Source of the DNA: Rhodoplanes tepidamans
Lineage (GTDB): Bacteria > Pseudomonadota > Alphaproteobacteria > Rhizobiales > Xanthobacteraceae
Length of the DNA: 64,000 nucleotides
Direction of reading: 5' to 3'
NCBI RefSeq assembly: GCF_030813915.1
Contig: NZ_JAUSUJ010000025.1
Location: 48,858 to 112,857, forward strand
Shown here: positions 1-9,146 of the stretch, one piece after another
Layout of the letters: every line of letters starts with the position of its first letter
Position numbering within the stretch: the stretch's first letter is position 1
The notes under the pieces: model-generated
The model's input: the letters and a program-made list of their open reading frames with translations, nothing else
Databases searched by the model: none
What the model was told of the DNA's origin: nothing
Translations under genes and position numbers: made by a program

Positions 1-185
1 GCGCGCAGCGCCGCCCACACCGGAAAGCCCGGCAGGAAGCTCTCCGGGAAGGCGACCAGGCTCGCGCCGTGGCCGGCGGCCTCGGCGATCAGCGCCGCCG
101 CCTTGTCGGCGCTCGCGGCGCTGTCGAGATAGACCGACGCGGCGTGGCAGGCGGCGGCCTTGAAGCGGGGATAGGCGAGGCTCAT
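1..185 (-). CDS. Nitrilase / carbon-nitrogen hydrolase, N-terminal part (cut by window edge)
   Basis: The first 61 residues are visible. They read like the start of an aliphatic nitrilase: a beta strand and helix, then the FPE motif followed by a PGFPVW-like turn. In nitrilases the Glu of FPE is the first residue of the Glu-Lys-Cys catalytic triad; the Lys and Cys lie outside the window. The family hydrolyses nitriles or amides to acids and ammonia in the cytoplasm. The ATG overlaps the stop of the upstream regulator (ATGA), so the two are translationally coupled. Together with the divergent importer this suggests use of an organic nitrogen compound (inference). Confidence 0.8.
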   Translation of the reverse strand, partial: MSLAYPRFKAAACHAASVYLDSAASADKAAALIAEAAGHGASLVAFPESFLPGFPVWAALR

Positions 186-979
186 CGGGCGATCTCCGGG
201 CGGCGCGATCGGGTGCTCTTCGGCGGGCGTGGCGTCTGCGGCGCCGGCGTGCTCGCCGCCCACAGGGCGTCGAACAGCTGGCGCTGCAGGGCGGCGAACT
301 CGGGGCTCTCGATCGTCATGCCGAAGTTCTCGCGGCGCGACGAGATGATGGCGACCTTCTCGTCGTACACGTAGGTCGTCATGGTCGAGACGAAGCTCTC
401 GGGCGCGAAGCGCAGCTCGCGCAGCTCCTCGGCGCTGTCCATCCAGTTGGCGTGGATGTCGGCCGAGCGGGCGCGCACCACCCGCAGCGACACGCCCGCC
501 GCGATGCGGCGCCGCACCAGACCGTCCATCCAGTCGCGCCCCGGCGCTTCGTAGAGGTCCCGCATCGACAGGATGCCGACCAGCTGCTTGCTGCGGCAGG
601 CGAGCGTCTCCTCCAGCACCGTCTCGATGCCGTCGGTCCCCTCGTAGAAGCGCACCCGCGGCTTAGCCGACGAGCCGACATGCAGCGACTGCAGCTCCGG
701 CAGGATGCCGGCGAGCCGGCGGCGGCGGTCGTCGAACAGCGCGATCAGCCGCTCGGGACCGACGGCGGCGACGCGCAGCACCTTGCCGGGCCCCTCGTGG
801 GTGGTGACGAGCCCCTCGTCGAGCAGGCGGGCCAGCACGTCGTAGGCGTTGGTGCGGCTGATGCCGGCCTTCTCGGCGATGTCGCGGATCGGCATCTCGC
901 CCAGCTCCAGCGCAGCGAGATAGAAGCGCGCCTCGGTTTCCGGGATGCCGAGCTCGGCGAGCGTGCGGGCGAGGGTCAT
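182..979 (-). CDS. TrmB-family transcriptional regulator
   Basis: 265 residues from the ATG at 979; the frame stays open further upstream, but that stretch has no conserved content. Residues 1-80 form the TrmB winged helix ([15 protein letters not shown], then a recognition helix around [13 protein letters not shown]). The rest matches the sugar-specific TrmB-type C-terminal region, with KPRVRFYEG leading into a phospholipase-D-like fold. Such proteins bind a small ligand and regulate transport or catabolic genes. It is divergent from the liv-type operon and overlaps the nitrilase by 4 nt, so it probably regulates both. The ligand cannot be deduced. Confidence 0.8.
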   Translation of the reverse strand: MTLARTLAELGIPETEARFYLAALELGEMPIRDIAEKAGISRTNAYDVLARLLDEGLVTTHEGPGKVLRVAAVGPERLIALFDDRRRRLAGILPELQSLHVGSSAKPRVRFYEGTDGIETVLEETLACRSKQLVGILSMRDLYEAPGRDWMDGLVRRRIAAGVSLRVVRARSADIHANWMDSAEELRELRFAPESFVSTMTTYVYDEKVAIISSRRENFGMTIESPEFAALQRQLFDALWAASTPAPQTPRPPKSTRSRRPEIAR

Positions 980-1038
980 GGCGGTGCGGTCCTTCGCCGG
1001 CGGGTCGTCGCGCCGGCGTCGGGCGCACCTTAGCCGAC

Positions 1039-1058
1039 CTGTCGGAAAAGATCGACAG
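1039..1058. promoter_or_regulatory. Inverted repeat in the divergent promoter region, candidate operator
   Basis: CTGTCG and CGACAG are separated by 8 bp, within the 245-bp region between the TrmB regulator and livH. A second short palindrome, ACAAAcTTTGT, lies at 1075-1085, and a TTGACA hexamer lies at 1146-1151. Assigning either as the regulator's binding site is inference from position only. Confidence 0.3.
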
Positions 1059-1224
1059 TCGAGCAGCGGAGACAACAAACTTTGTGCATCACGCTCGATT
1101 AAACGCCAATCTGCGAGATTCCGTCGCGTGTCGATACGGGCCGACTTGACAATGAATGCCAAGCGTCCCGAAGATCGCGGCCGGCTGAACGCGGCGGCGC
1201 CCCCCGGCGCCCGGGAGACACGGC

Positions 1225-2085
1225 TTGAGCGACGTCGTCCTGGCTCTGGCGATCAACGGACTGGTGTGGGGCCTGATCATCGCCCTGATCGCGCTCGGCC
1301 TGTCGATCATCTTCGGGCTGCTCGACATCATCAACGTCGCGCATGGCGACCTGTTCATGGTCGGCACGGTCGGCGGCCTCGCCGTCACGGTGGCGACCGG
1401 CTCGTTCTGGCTGGCCCTGGTGCTGGTCCCGGTGCTCGGCTTCGTGCTCGGGCTGGTGCTGGAGCGGGTCGTGATCAGGCCGACCATCCGGCAGGCGGCG
1501 CTCACCATCGTCACCACCTTCGGCCTGTCGATGATGCTGCAGGAGGCGGTGCGGGCGACCTACGGGGCGCAGCCGCGCCGCATGGCGCCGCCGATCGAGG
1601 GCACGGTTCCGCTGTTCGGAATCGACTACGACGTCTACCGCATCGCCGCCGCGCTGTTCGCCGCGCTGGCGCTGGCCGGCTTCTTCCTGTTCCTGCAGCG
1701 CACCAAGCTCGGCACCTGGATCCGCGCGGTGCGCCACGATCCCGAGACCGCCACGGCGCTCGGCATCCCGGTCGCCCGCATCTGCGGCATCACGTTCGCG
1801 CTCGGCACCGCCATGGCGGCGCTCGGCGGCGTCATCGCGGCGCCGATCACCACGGTCGAGTTCCGCACCGGCGTCGACATCCTGCCGTTCTGCTTCATGG
1901 CCGTCGTCATCGGCGGGCTCGGCAACCTGCAGGGCACGGTGGCGGCGGCCGTGCTGCTCGCCGTGATGGAGGGCGTGGTGACCAGCGTCTCCGACCCCAC
2001 CGTCGCCCGCATCGTCTCGCTCGCCGTGATGAGCGGTGTCCTGCTGTTCCGGCCGCACGGCCTGTTCGCGGGAGCGACCCGATGA
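1225..2085 (+). CDS. livH: Branched-chain amino acid-type ABC transporter permease (LivH family)
   Basis: 286 residues from a TTG start with a GGGAG ribosome-binding site 7-10 nt upstream. The protein is a very hydrophobic inner-membrane permease with about eight membrane spans. It carries the LivH signature region GLSIIFGLLDIINVAHGDLFM near residue 30 and the conserved cytoplasmic loop R-x-V-R-x-D-P-E-T-A-x-A-L-G-I near residue 170, which contacts the ATPases. It overlaps livM by ATGA and is the first gene of the importer operon. Family members import leucine, urea, amides or aromatic acids; the substrate is not evident, but the neighbouring nitrilase makes an amide- or nitrile-like compound plausible. 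Confidence 0.9.
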   Translation: MSDVVLALAINGLVWGLIIALIALGLSIIFGLLDIINVAHGDLFMVGTVGGLAVTVATGSFWLALVLVPVLGFVLGLVLERVVIRPTIRQAALTIVTTFGLSMMLQEAVRATYGAQPRRMAPPIEGTVPLFGIDYDVYRIAAALFAALALAGFFLFLQRTKLGTWIRAVRHDPETATALGIPVARICGITFALGTAMAALGGVIAAPITTVEFRTGVDILPFCFMAVVIGGLGNLQGTVAAAVLLAVMEGVVTSVSDPTVARIVSLAVMSGVLLFRPHGLFAGATR

Positions 2086-3134
2086 GCGGCGGCGCGGCCG
2101 CCTGGATCGGGCGCGGCGGCCTCGCGCTGCTCGGCGCCGCGCTTCTCGCCGTGCCGTTCGTCCTGCCGGAGCTCGGCTACGGGTTCTGGGTCAACATCGT
2201 CACCGAGATCCTGATCTGGTCGCTGCTCGCCGCCAGCGTCAACCTGCTGTTCGGCTATGTCGGGCTCCTCTCCTTCGGGCAGGCGCTGTTCTTCGGCTTC
2301 GGCATGTACGGCGCGACGCTCGCCGTGATCCACTGGGAGGCCGGCTTCTGGACCGGGCTCCTGGCCGGCACGCTCGCCGCGACCGCCATGGCAGCGGTGG
2401 CCGGCGCGCTCGCGGTGCGGCTCACCTGGCACTACTTCGCCATCATCACCGTGGTGTTCTCGCTGATCTTCTACTTCGCGGCGATGAGCAACAAGACGCT
2501 GACCGGCGGCGACGACGGCCTGTCCTTCTCGGCCCCGGCCGTCTTCGACATGGCGGGCGTCACGGTCACGCTCGCCGATCCGCTCGCCCAGTACTTTTCC
2601 GTGCTCGGCGTGGTGGCGGCCTGCTACGCCATCATGGGCGTGGTGGTGAGGAGCCCGCTCGGCCTCGCCTTCGCGGCGGTGCGCGAGAACGACCGCCGCG
2701 CCCGGCTGATCGGCATCGACGTCTACCGCACCCGGCTCGTCGCCTTCGTGCTGGCCGGCGCGCTCGCCGGCGTCTCCGGCGCGCTGTTCGCCTTCTTCGG
2801 CCGCTACGCGTCGGCCTCCTACATGGTCTATCACGTCTCCGGCGAGGCGGTGGTGTGGGCGATCGTCGGCGGCATCGGCACGCTGCTCGGGCCGCTGTTC
2901 GGCACCGCGCTGCTGATCGTGTTCCGCGAGCTCGTCTCGACCGTGTGGGAGAACTACCTGTTCGCGGTCGGCGGCCTCACCGTGCTGGTGGTGATGTTCG
3001 CGCCGCTCGGCCTCGCCGGCCTGTGGCGCGGCGCGCTCGGGCGCCTGACGGCGCCGCGCGCGGCGCCTGCGGAAGCCCCCGCCGACCCTGTCGCGCCGTC
3101 CGCCGATGCGCGCGCCGTCCCGGGAGGCCGCTGA
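2082..3134 (+). CDS. livM: Branched-chain amino acid-type ABC transporter permease (LivM family)
   Basis: 350 residues. The start is the ATG that overlaps the livH stop. It has about nine to ten membrane segments, with the LivM motif GLLSFGQALFFGFGMYGA near residue 60 and the permease-ATPase loop V-R-E-N-D-R-R-A-R-L-I-G near residue 200. It pairs with LivH to form the membrane channel. The C-terminus is an Ala/Pro-rich tail of about 25 residues, not needed for transport in the family. It overlaps livG by TGATG. Confidence 0.9.
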   Translation: MSGGAAAWIGRGGLALLGAALLAVPFVLPELGYGFWVNIVTEILIWSLLAASVNLLFGYVGLLSFGQALFFGFGMYGATLAVIHWEAGFWTGLLAGTLAATAMAAVAGALAVRLTWHYFAIITVVFSLIFYFAAMSNKTLTGGDDGLSFSAPAVFDMAGVTVTLADPLAQYFSVLGVVAACYAIMGVVVRSPLGLAFAAVRENDRRARLIGIDVYRTRLVAFVLAGALAGVSGALFAFFGRYASASYMVYHVSGEAVVWAIVGGIGTLLGPLFGTALLIVFRELVSTVWENYLFAVGGLTVLVVMFAPLGLAGLWRGALGRLTAPRAAPAEAPADPVAPSADARAVPGGR

Positions 3135-3892
3135 TGGAGCCGGCGATCGCGCTGGAGACGCGCGGCCTCACCAAGCGGTTCGGCGGCCTCGTCGCGGTCG
3201 ACGGCGTGTCGTTCAGCCTGCGCTCCGGCCGCGTCAACGCCATCATCGGCCCCAACGGCGCCGGCAAGACGACGCTGTTCAACCTGGTCACCGGCGAGCT
3301 GCGCCCCGACGACGGCGAGGTGCTGGCCGCCGGCGTGCCGATCACCGGGCTGCCGCCCCACCGGATCGTCCGCGAGGGCGTGTCGCGGACGCTGCAGATC
3401 AAGAGCGTGTTCGGCGGCCTCACGGTCGCCGACAACGTGCGGGCCGCCGTGATGGCGCACCAGGGCATCCGCTCGGCGTTTCGCCCCGCGGCGTCGTACC
3501 GCGCCGTCGGCGAACGGGTCGATGCGCTGATCGACGAGGTCGGGCTCGCCCGGCATCGCGACCGCAAGGCCTCGGCGCTCTCCTACGGCGACGTCGCGCT
3601 GCTCGAGCTGGCGCTGGCGCTCGCCGCCGAGCCGAAGCTCCTGCTGCTCGACGAGCCGGTCTGCGGCATGGGCCCGGAGGAGACCGAGCGGGCGGTGGCG
3701 CGCATCCGCGCGGTGGCGAGCAAGGTCGACGTCGTCATCATCGAGCACGACATGGAGGTGGTGTTCTCGCTCGCCTCGCACATCGTGGTGATGGCCTCCG
3801 GCGCCATCCTGGCCGAGGGCACGCCGGACGAGATCAGCCGCGACCCGCGCGTCCAGGAGGCCTATCTGGGCGCCCCGGAGGACGACGAATGA
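3134..3892 (+). CDS. livG: Branched-chain amino acid-type ABC transporter ATPase (LivG family)
   Basis: 252 residues. Walker A GPNGAGKTT lies near residue 41 and Walker B LLLLDEPVCGMGPEE near residue 170. The signature region reads LSYGDVALLELALAL, where LivG proteins usually have LSYGxQR or LSYGEQR. The switch His is in IIEHDMEVVF. It energises the LivHM channel from the cytoplasmic side and is coupled to livM by a TGATG overlap. The next gene, livF, lies 160 nt away, separated by a palindromic repeat instead of the usual tight spacing. Confidence 0.9.
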   Translation: MEPAIALETRGLTKRFGGLVAVDGVSFSLRSGRVNAIIGPNGAGKTTLFNLVTGELRPDDGEVLAAGVPITGLPPHRIVREGVSRTLQIKSVFGGLTVADNVRAAVMAHQGIRSAFRPAASYRAVGERVDALIDEVGLARHRDRKASALSYGDVALLELALALAAEPKLLLLDEPVCGMGPEETERAVARIRAVASKVDVVIIEHDMEVVFSLASHIVVMASGAILAEGTPDEISRDPRVQEAYLGAPEDDE

Positions 3893-3919
3893 CACGGCGG
3901 GCGGCGGGCCATGGCTCTC

Positions 3920-4022
3920 GTCATTCCGGGACGGCGCGCAGCGCCGGACCCGGAATCCAGCCGCGAATTCGGTGCCCGTGGCTGGATTCCGGGTTCGCGG
4001 CTCCGCCGCGCCCCGGAATGAC
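3920..4022. repeat. Palindromic repeat, family A (copy 1)
   Basis: About 103 bp bounded by GTCATTCCGGG and CCCCGGAATGAC. Inside is a second inverted pair, ACCCGGAATCCAGC and GCTGGATTCCGGGT. The same architecture recurs at 12493, 16539, 20635 and 25762, with a decayed copy at 43449. This copy sits inside the importer operon between livG and livF. Confidence 0.9.
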
Positions 4023-4052
4023 CGGGACTGTGCGACACGACGCGAGGCTCCC

Positions 4053-4751
4053 ATGCTGAGCGTCGCCGGCCTCACGGCGGACATCGGCCGCATCCCGGTG
4101 CTCAAGGGCGTGTCGATCTCGGTCGCGCCGGGCGAGACGGTGGCGCTTCTCGGCCGCAACGGGGTCGGCAAGACCTCGACGCTGCGCGCCGTGCTCGGGC
4201 TGCTGCGCCGGACCGGCGGCAGCGTGAGCTATCAGGGCCAGGATCTCGGCGGCCTCGCACCGCACCGGCTCGCCGCGCTCGGGCTCGGCTACGTGCCACA
4301 GGGGCGCGGCATCTTCCCGCTGCTCACCGTCGAGGACAATCTCTGCCTCGGGCTGAAGGGCAAGCCGCCGGCCGACCTGTTCGCCGAGCTCTACGAGCGC
4401 TTCCCGCGGCTGGCCGAGCGCCGCCGCCAGGCCGCCGGCACGCTGTCGGGCGGCGAGCAGCAGATCCTCGCCATCGCCCGCTGCCTGATCATGCGGCCGA
4501 GCCTGATCATGCTGGACGAGCCGACCGAGGGCATCATGCCCAAGCTCGTCTCGCAGATCCGCACCGAGATCGCCGCCATCGCCAAGCGCGGCATCGCCGT
4601 GCTGATCGTCGAGCAGAATCTCCGCACGGCGCTGAGGCTCGCCGATCGCGTCTATCTGATGGAGCGCGGCCAGGTCGTCCACGAGGCGACCCCGGCGGCG
4701 CTGCGCGAGACCCCCGACACCGTCCACCGCTATCTCGGTGTCGCCCTCTAG
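4053..4751 (+). CDS. livF: Branched-chain amino acid-type ABC transporter ATPase (LivF family)
   Basis: 232 residues, typical for LivF. Walker A GRNGVGKTST lies near residue 36, the Q-loop segment near GYVPQGRGIFP, the signature LSGGEQQ near residue 133 and Walker B MLDEPTEGIMP near residue 155. It is the second ATPase of the importer. The ATG at 4053 is preceded by a modest GAGG. It lies downstream of the repeat and 18 nt before the binding-protein gene. Confidence 0.9.
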   Translation: MLSVAGLTADIGRIPVLKGVSISVAPGETVALLGRNGVGKTSTLRAVLGLLRRTGGSVSYQGQDLGGLAPHRLAALGLGYVPQGRGIFPLLTVEDNLCLGLKGKPPADLFAELYERFPRLAERRRQAAGTLSGGEQQILAIARCLIMRPSLIMLDEPTEGIMPKLVSQIRTEIAAIAKRGIAVLIVEQNLRTALRLADRVYLMERGQVVHEATPAALRETPDTVHRYLGVAL

Positions 4752-4769
4752 CCAGAAAGGATCTTTGGC

Positions 4770-6110
4770 ATGACGACGGAGCGCAGGCCGGACAGGGCGA
4801 CGAGCGCAGATGTCGCGACGGGATCGGACGCGGCGCACCCGTCGCGCCGCAGCTTCCTGCAGACGGCGCTGGCGGGCGGCGCGCTCGCCGGGACGGCCTA
4901 TGTGGCGCTCGGCCGCGACATGTCGGCCTTCGCCCAGGCGGGCGGGCCGATCGTCATCGGCCAGCACTGCGAGCTGACCGGCGGCTTCGCCTCGTGGGGC
5001 TACTGGCACAACAAGTGCGGCGCCGCCGCCGTCAAGCTGATCAACGAGATGGGCGGCATCGCCGGCCGCAAGGTCGAGCTGGTCACCGAGGACACCGAGT
5101 CGAACCCGGCGACCGGCACCCGGAAGCTGCGCTCGCTGATCCAACGCAACGGCGCCTCCTTCGTGGTCGGCTCGGTGCATTCCGGCGTGATGCTCGCCGC
5201 CATCCCGGTCGCGACCGAGCTGAAGACCGTCTACTTCTCCTCCGGCGAGGCGACCGAGGCGACCGGCGAGAAGGGCACCCGCTACTCGTTCCGCACCGGT
5301 ACCGACACCTACGGGCTCGCCGCCGCCGGCGCGCCCTGGGCGTTCAAGAACCTCGGCAAGCGCTGGACCATCATCTCGCCCGACTACGCCTGGGGCCACA
5401 GCCACTACAAGGAGCACAAGGCGGTGGTCGAGAAGCTCGGCGGCCACGTCAACGATCCGATCTTCGTGCCGCTCGACGCCAAGGATCTGGTGCCGTATCT
5501 CACCAAGATCCCGCAGGATACCGAGGTGCTGTTCTCGGTGTTCTTCGGCGCGCTGTCGGTCGCCTTCTACACCCAGGCGAAGTCGATGGGCCTGGAGAAG
5601 ACCATGCGGATGTACTCGGTCTCCGGCACCATCGAGGCGATCGCGCCGGCGGATCTGAAGGGCGCCGCCGAGGGCGTCTACATCGTCGAGAATTTTCCGC
5701 GCATGGCGAAGTACAAGGACGACGGCTTCCACCGCGACTACCTGAAGGCGATCGGCACCGACGACGTGCACGGCCGCGAGACCGGCTCCGAGCGCGTCAA
5801 CGCCAAGAGCCACTCCTGGCAGAACTGGGAGAACATGTTCGCCCTCAAGCAGGCCATCGAGGCGTCCGGCTGGAAGACCAAGAAGGACGACAAGGGCGTC
5901 ATCGAGGCGCTGGAAGGGATGCAGATGGCGAACGCGCTCGGCCATCCCCAGGGCGCCAAGACGCTCCGCAAGGAGGACCACTCCGGCATCATCGACTGCT
6001 ACATCAGCCGGGTGGAGAACGACGAGCTGCAGGTCAAGACAAAGGTGGCGAAGGAAGACCTCGCCGCCATGATGCCGGTGCGCTTCGACCTGTCGAAGCA
6101 GGCGGTGTGA
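4770..6110 (+). CDS. Periplasmic substrate-binding protein of the Liv-type importer (Tat-exported)
   Basis: 446 residues with AAAGGA 10-14 nt before the ATG. The N-terminus carries a twin-arginine motif, SRRSFLQ, followed by a hydrophobic stretch ending around AFAQA, so it is predicted to be exported folded by Tat. The mature part is a type I periplasmic binding protein (Peripla_BP_6): IVIGQHCELTG at the first strand, AVKLINEMGGIAGRKVELV, then a second lobe beginning near SPDYAWG. It captures the substrate for LivHMGF. Sequence alone does not identify the ligand; related proteins bind amides, urea or branched-chain amino acids. Confidence 0.85.
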   Translation: MTTERRPDRATSADVATGSDAAHPSRRSFLQTALAGGALAGTAYVALGRDMSAFAQAGGPIVIGQHCELTGGFASWGYWHNKCGAAAVKLINEMGGIAGRKVELVTEDTESNPATGTRKLRSLIQRNGASFVVGSVHSGVMLAAIPVATELKTVYFSSGEATEATGEKGTRYSFRTGTDTYGLAAAGAPWAFKNLGKRWTIISPDYAWGHSHYKEHKAVVEKLGGHVNDPIFVPLDAKDLVPYLTKIPQDTEVLFSVFFGALSVAFYTQAKSMGLEKTMRMYSVSGTIEAIAPADLKGAAEGVYIVENFPRMAKYKDDGFHRDYLKAIGTDDVHGRETGSERVNAKSHSWQNWENMFALKQAIEASGWKTKKDDKGVIEALEGMQMANALGHPQGAKTLRKEDHSGIIDCYISRVENDELQVKTKVAKEDLAAMMPVRFDLSKQAV

Positions 6111-6164
6111 GGACGTTTTTGGTTGGTCGGTTCGGTCGAGAGAAACCAGCCTCAGAGCAAGAAC

Positions 6165-6319
6165 CGCCCCCCACCCCCGACCCCTCCCCGCCATTCGCAA
6201 CGGCGAATGGGGGGAGGGGAGAGGAGGGGGACGACTCGACGTGATCGCGCACGGCGCTGCGGCTCCCCTCCCCCCGCTCGCGAAGCGAGTGGCGGGGAGG
6301 GGGCGGGGGTGGGGGGAGG
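6165..6319. repeat. G/C-tract inverted repeat, family B (copy 1)
   Basis: A C-rich arm (CCCCCCACCCCCGACCCC) pairs with a G-rich arm about 120 bp downstream. Each side holds its own small hairpin (CCATTCGCAACGGCGAATGG and CTCGCGAAGCGAG). The same design recurs at 15242. It lies between the convergent importer operon and ilvD and could act as a bidirectional terminator. Confidence 0.8.
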
Positions 6320-6388
6320 CCCCGAACGCCGACGCTCGTCATCTGGATCCGAAGTGAACAGCGGCTCGATTCGACGCGAGCCGGTCGC

Positions 6389-8239
6389 TTACCGCCGCAC
6401 CTGCTTCACGTCGCGGACGGCGCCGCGGGAGGCGCTGGTGGTGAAGGCGGCGTAGGCCTGCAGGGCGGCCGAGACCTTGCGGTCGCGCGTCGCCGGCTGC
6501 CAGGCCTTGTCGCCCTTCGCCTCCATGGCGGCGCGGCGGCGGGCGAGCTCCTCGTCGCTCACGGCGAGATGGATTTTGCGGTTCGGGATGTCGATCTCGA
6601 TCGCGTCGCCGTCCTCGACCAGGCCGATGGCGCCGCCCTCGGCCGCCTCGGGCGAGACGTGGCCGATCGAGAGGCCCGAGCTGCCGCCCGAGAAGCGGCC
6701 GTCGGTGACCAGCGCGCACACCTTGCCGAGGCCTTTCGACTTCAGGTAGCTGGTCGGATACAGCATCTCCTGCATGCCGGGGCCGCCGCGCGGGCCCTCG
6801 TAGCGGACCAGCACCACGTCGCCGGGCTTCACGGCGCCGCCCAGGATCCCCTCCACGGCGGCGTCCTGGCTCTCGAACACCCGGGCCTTGCCCGTGAAGG
6901 TGAGGATCGAGGCGTCGACGCCCGCCGTCTTCACGATGCAGCCGTCCTCGGCGATGTTGCCGTACAGCACCGCGAGGCCGCCGTCCTTGGAGAAGGCGTT
7001 CTCGGCGCTGCGGATCACGCCCGCCTTGCGGTCGAGATCGAGGTCGTCCCAGCGCCGGTCCTGGCTGAACGCCGCGATCGACGGCACGCCGCCCGGCGCG
7101 GCGCGGAACAGCGTCTGCACGGTCTCGGAATTGGTGCGGGCGACGTCCCAGCGGTCGAGCGCCTCGGCCAGCGTCTTGGTGTGCACGGTGCCGACCGAGC
7201 CGTCGATCAGCCCGGCGCGGTCGAGCTCGCCCAGGATCGCCATCACGCCGCCGGCCCGGTGCACGTCCTCGACATGCACGTCGGCGACCGAGGGCGCGAC
7301 CTTGCACAGCACCGGCACGCGGCGCGACAGCTTGTCGATGTCCTGCATGGTGAACGGCACCTCGCCCTCCTGGGCGGCGGCGAGCAGGTGCAGCACCGTG
7401 TTGGTCGAGCCGCCCATGGCGATGTCGAGCGCCATGGCGTTGGCGAAGGCCTGGAAGGTGGCGACCGAGCGCGGCAGCACCGACGCGTCGTCCTGCTCGT
7501 AGTACCGGTGGCACAGGTCGACGATCAGGTGACCGGCCTCGACGAACAGGCGCTGGCGGTCGGCATGGGTGGCGAGCAGGGTGCCGTTGCCGGGCAGAGA
7601 GAGACCCAGCGCCTCGGTGAGGCAGTTCATCGAGTTGGCCGTGAACATGCCGGAGCAGGAGCCGCAGGTCGGGCAGGCGGAGCGCTCCATCGCGGCGACG
7701 TCGGCGTCGCTCTGGCGGTCGTCGGCCGCCATGATCATCGCGTCGATCAGGTCGACGGCCTTGGTCTTGCCGCCGAGCACCACCTTGCCGGCCTCCATCG
7801 GCCCGCCGGAGACGAACACGGCCGGGATGTTCAGCCGCAGCGCCGCCATCAGCATGCCGGGCGTGATCTTGTCGCAGTTGGAGATGCACACCATGGCATC
7901 GGCGCAGTGCGCGTTGACCATGTACTCGACGCTGTCGGCGATGATCTCGCGCGACGGCAGGCTGTAGAGCATGCCGTCGTGGCCCATGGCGATGCCGTCG
8001 TCGACCGCGATGGTGTCGAACTCCTTGGCGACGCCGCCGGCCTTCTCGATCTCGCGGGCGACGAGCTGGCCGAGGTCCTTCAGATGGACATGGCCGGGCA
8101 CGAACTGGGTGAACGAGTTGACCACCGCGATGATCGGCTTGCCGAAGTCGGCGTCCTTCATGCCGGTCGCCCGCCACAGGCCGCGGGCGCCTGCCATGTT
8201 GCGGCCGTGCGTGGTCGTGCGGGAGCGGTACTGCGGCAT
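6389..8239 (-). CDS. ilvD: Dihydroxy-acid dehydratase
   Basis: 616 residues, the normal length for IlvD. It dehydrates 2,3-dihydroxy-3-methylvalerate or -isovalerate to the 2-keto acids, the third common step of isoleucine and valine synthesis, in the cytoplasm. Iron-sulfur cluster ligands appear in [11 protein letters not shown] and [17 protein letters not shown]. The substrate-binding motif [17 protein letters not shown] is near residue 510. GAGGT precedes the ATG by 5 nt. It stands alone and is not in an ilv operon here. Confidence 0.95.
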   Translation of the reverse strand: MPQYRSRTTTHGRNMAGARGLWRATGMKDADFGKPIIAVVNSFTQFVPGHVHLKDLGQLVAREIEKAGGVAKEFDTIAVDDGIAMGHDGMLYSLPSREIIADSVEYMVNAHCADAMVCISNCDKITPGMLMAALRLNIPAVFVSGGPMEAGKVVLGGKTKAVDLIDAMIMAADDRQSDADVAAMERSACPTCGSCSGMFTANSMNCLTEALGLSLPGNGTLLATHADRQRLFVEAGHLIVDLCHRYYEQDDASVLPRSVATFQAFANAMALDIAMGGSTNTVLHLLAAAQEGEVPFTMQDIDKLSRRVPVLCKVAPSVADVHVEDVHRAGGVMAILGELDRAGLIDGSVGTVHTKTLAEALDRWDVARTNSETVQTLFRAAPGGVPSIAAFSQDRRWDDLDLDRKAGVIRSAENAFSKDGGLAVLYGNIAEDGCIVKTAGVDASILTFTGKARVFESQDAAVEGILGGAVKPGDVVLVRYEGPRGGPGMQEMLYPTSYLKSKGLGKVCALVTDGRFSGGSSGLSIGHVSPEAAEGGAIGLVEDGDAIEIDIPNRKIHLAVSDEELARRRAAMEAKGDKAWQPATRDRKVSAALQAYAAFTTSASRGAVRDVKQVRR

Positions 8240-8369
8240 GTCGGACCTCGGGCGTTCTGGTGGTTTTTTCGGCCGGCCGGATGCCGGCGGTGCGGATTGG
8301 AGGCGTTCTAGCGCGTCGGCCGGCGGGTGGAAACCCGCTCGCCACGCGGCGCCGATGTCGCAGGACGGC

Positions 8370-9047
8370 TTACCAGATCCCCGGGACGAGGCGCCAGCGC
8401 ACCTCGCCCTGATAGGCCGTGTAGCCGGGCAGGTGCGTGGCGAGGAAGCGCTCCTCGGCGACGATGCGGGCCATCACGGAGGGCACCATGGCGGCGGCCG
8501 GGATGAAGGCCCACCAGGAGGCGAGCGCCAGCGGTCCGAACAGGAAGAGAAACAGGGCGCTGGCATACATCGGGTGGCGCACCACCGCGTAGGGGCCGGT
8601 CGACACCACGGTCTGGCCCTCGCTCACCTGCACGGTGCCGAACGTCCAGGTGTTCTCGCGGAACACGAGAAAGCACAGCGCATAGCCGGCGACGATGCCG
8701 AGATTGCCGACCCAGACGAGCACGGTCGGCATGGTCGACCAGCCGAACCGCCAGTCGAGCCCGGGGACGACCATCAGGCCGATGCCGATCACCGACGCGG
8801 CGGCCTGGATGAGCTTCTGGGTGGGCTGCCGCTCGGCCGCGGCGCCGACCTCCAGCCGCCGCTCCAGCAGCGCCGGGTCGGCATAGAGGAGCCAGATGGC
8901 GATCACGCCGGCCGAGCCGAGCGACGAGACGAGAAAGAGCCAGCCCGGCCAGTAGCCGAGCGATCCCGCCGGCACCATCACCAGCAGGGTCATCATCGCG
9001 GAAAGGCGCAGAAAGCCGAAGGCGGTGCGGCGGGCGAGACTGGTCAT
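8370..9047 (-). CDS. Isoprenylcysteine carboxyl methyltransferase-like membrane protein
   Basis: 225 residues with four to six hydrophobic segments. The C-terminal half carries the ICMT/PEMT-type signature: [13 protein letters not shown] near residue 150 and [20 protein letters not shown] near residue 195. These form the SAM-binding pocket in this fold. Bacterial members are membrane methyltransferases of mostly unknown substrate; farnesylated proteins are not expected here. It is a single gene on the minus strand between ilvD and the ParA-like gene. Confidence 0.75.
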   Translation of the reverse strand: MTSLARRTAFGFLRLSAMMTLLVMVPAGSLGYWPGWLFLVSSLGSAGVIAIWLLYADPALLERRLEVGAAAERQPTQKLIQAAASVIGIGLMVVPGLDWRFGWSTMPTVLVWVGNLGIVAGYALCFLVFRENTWTFGTVQVSEGQTVVSTGPYAVVRHPMYASALFLFLFGPLALASWWAFIPAAAMVPSVMARIVAEERFLATHLPGYTAYQGEVRWRLVPGIW

Positions 9048-9146
9048 GCGGGCCGCACCATACGACGGGGCAGGGGGACGGGGAACCTCGGGTGATCACC
9101 CTCGCTAGTCCGACCGTGGGTGCGCTCTACACGAATGAAGCGTGAT

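Noticed and set aside
945..3134. A 729-codon open frame covering livM and beyond
   Set aside because: Only the part from 2082 is the permease; the upstream 380 codons are an out-of-frame shadow of livH with Arg/Ala-rich noise.
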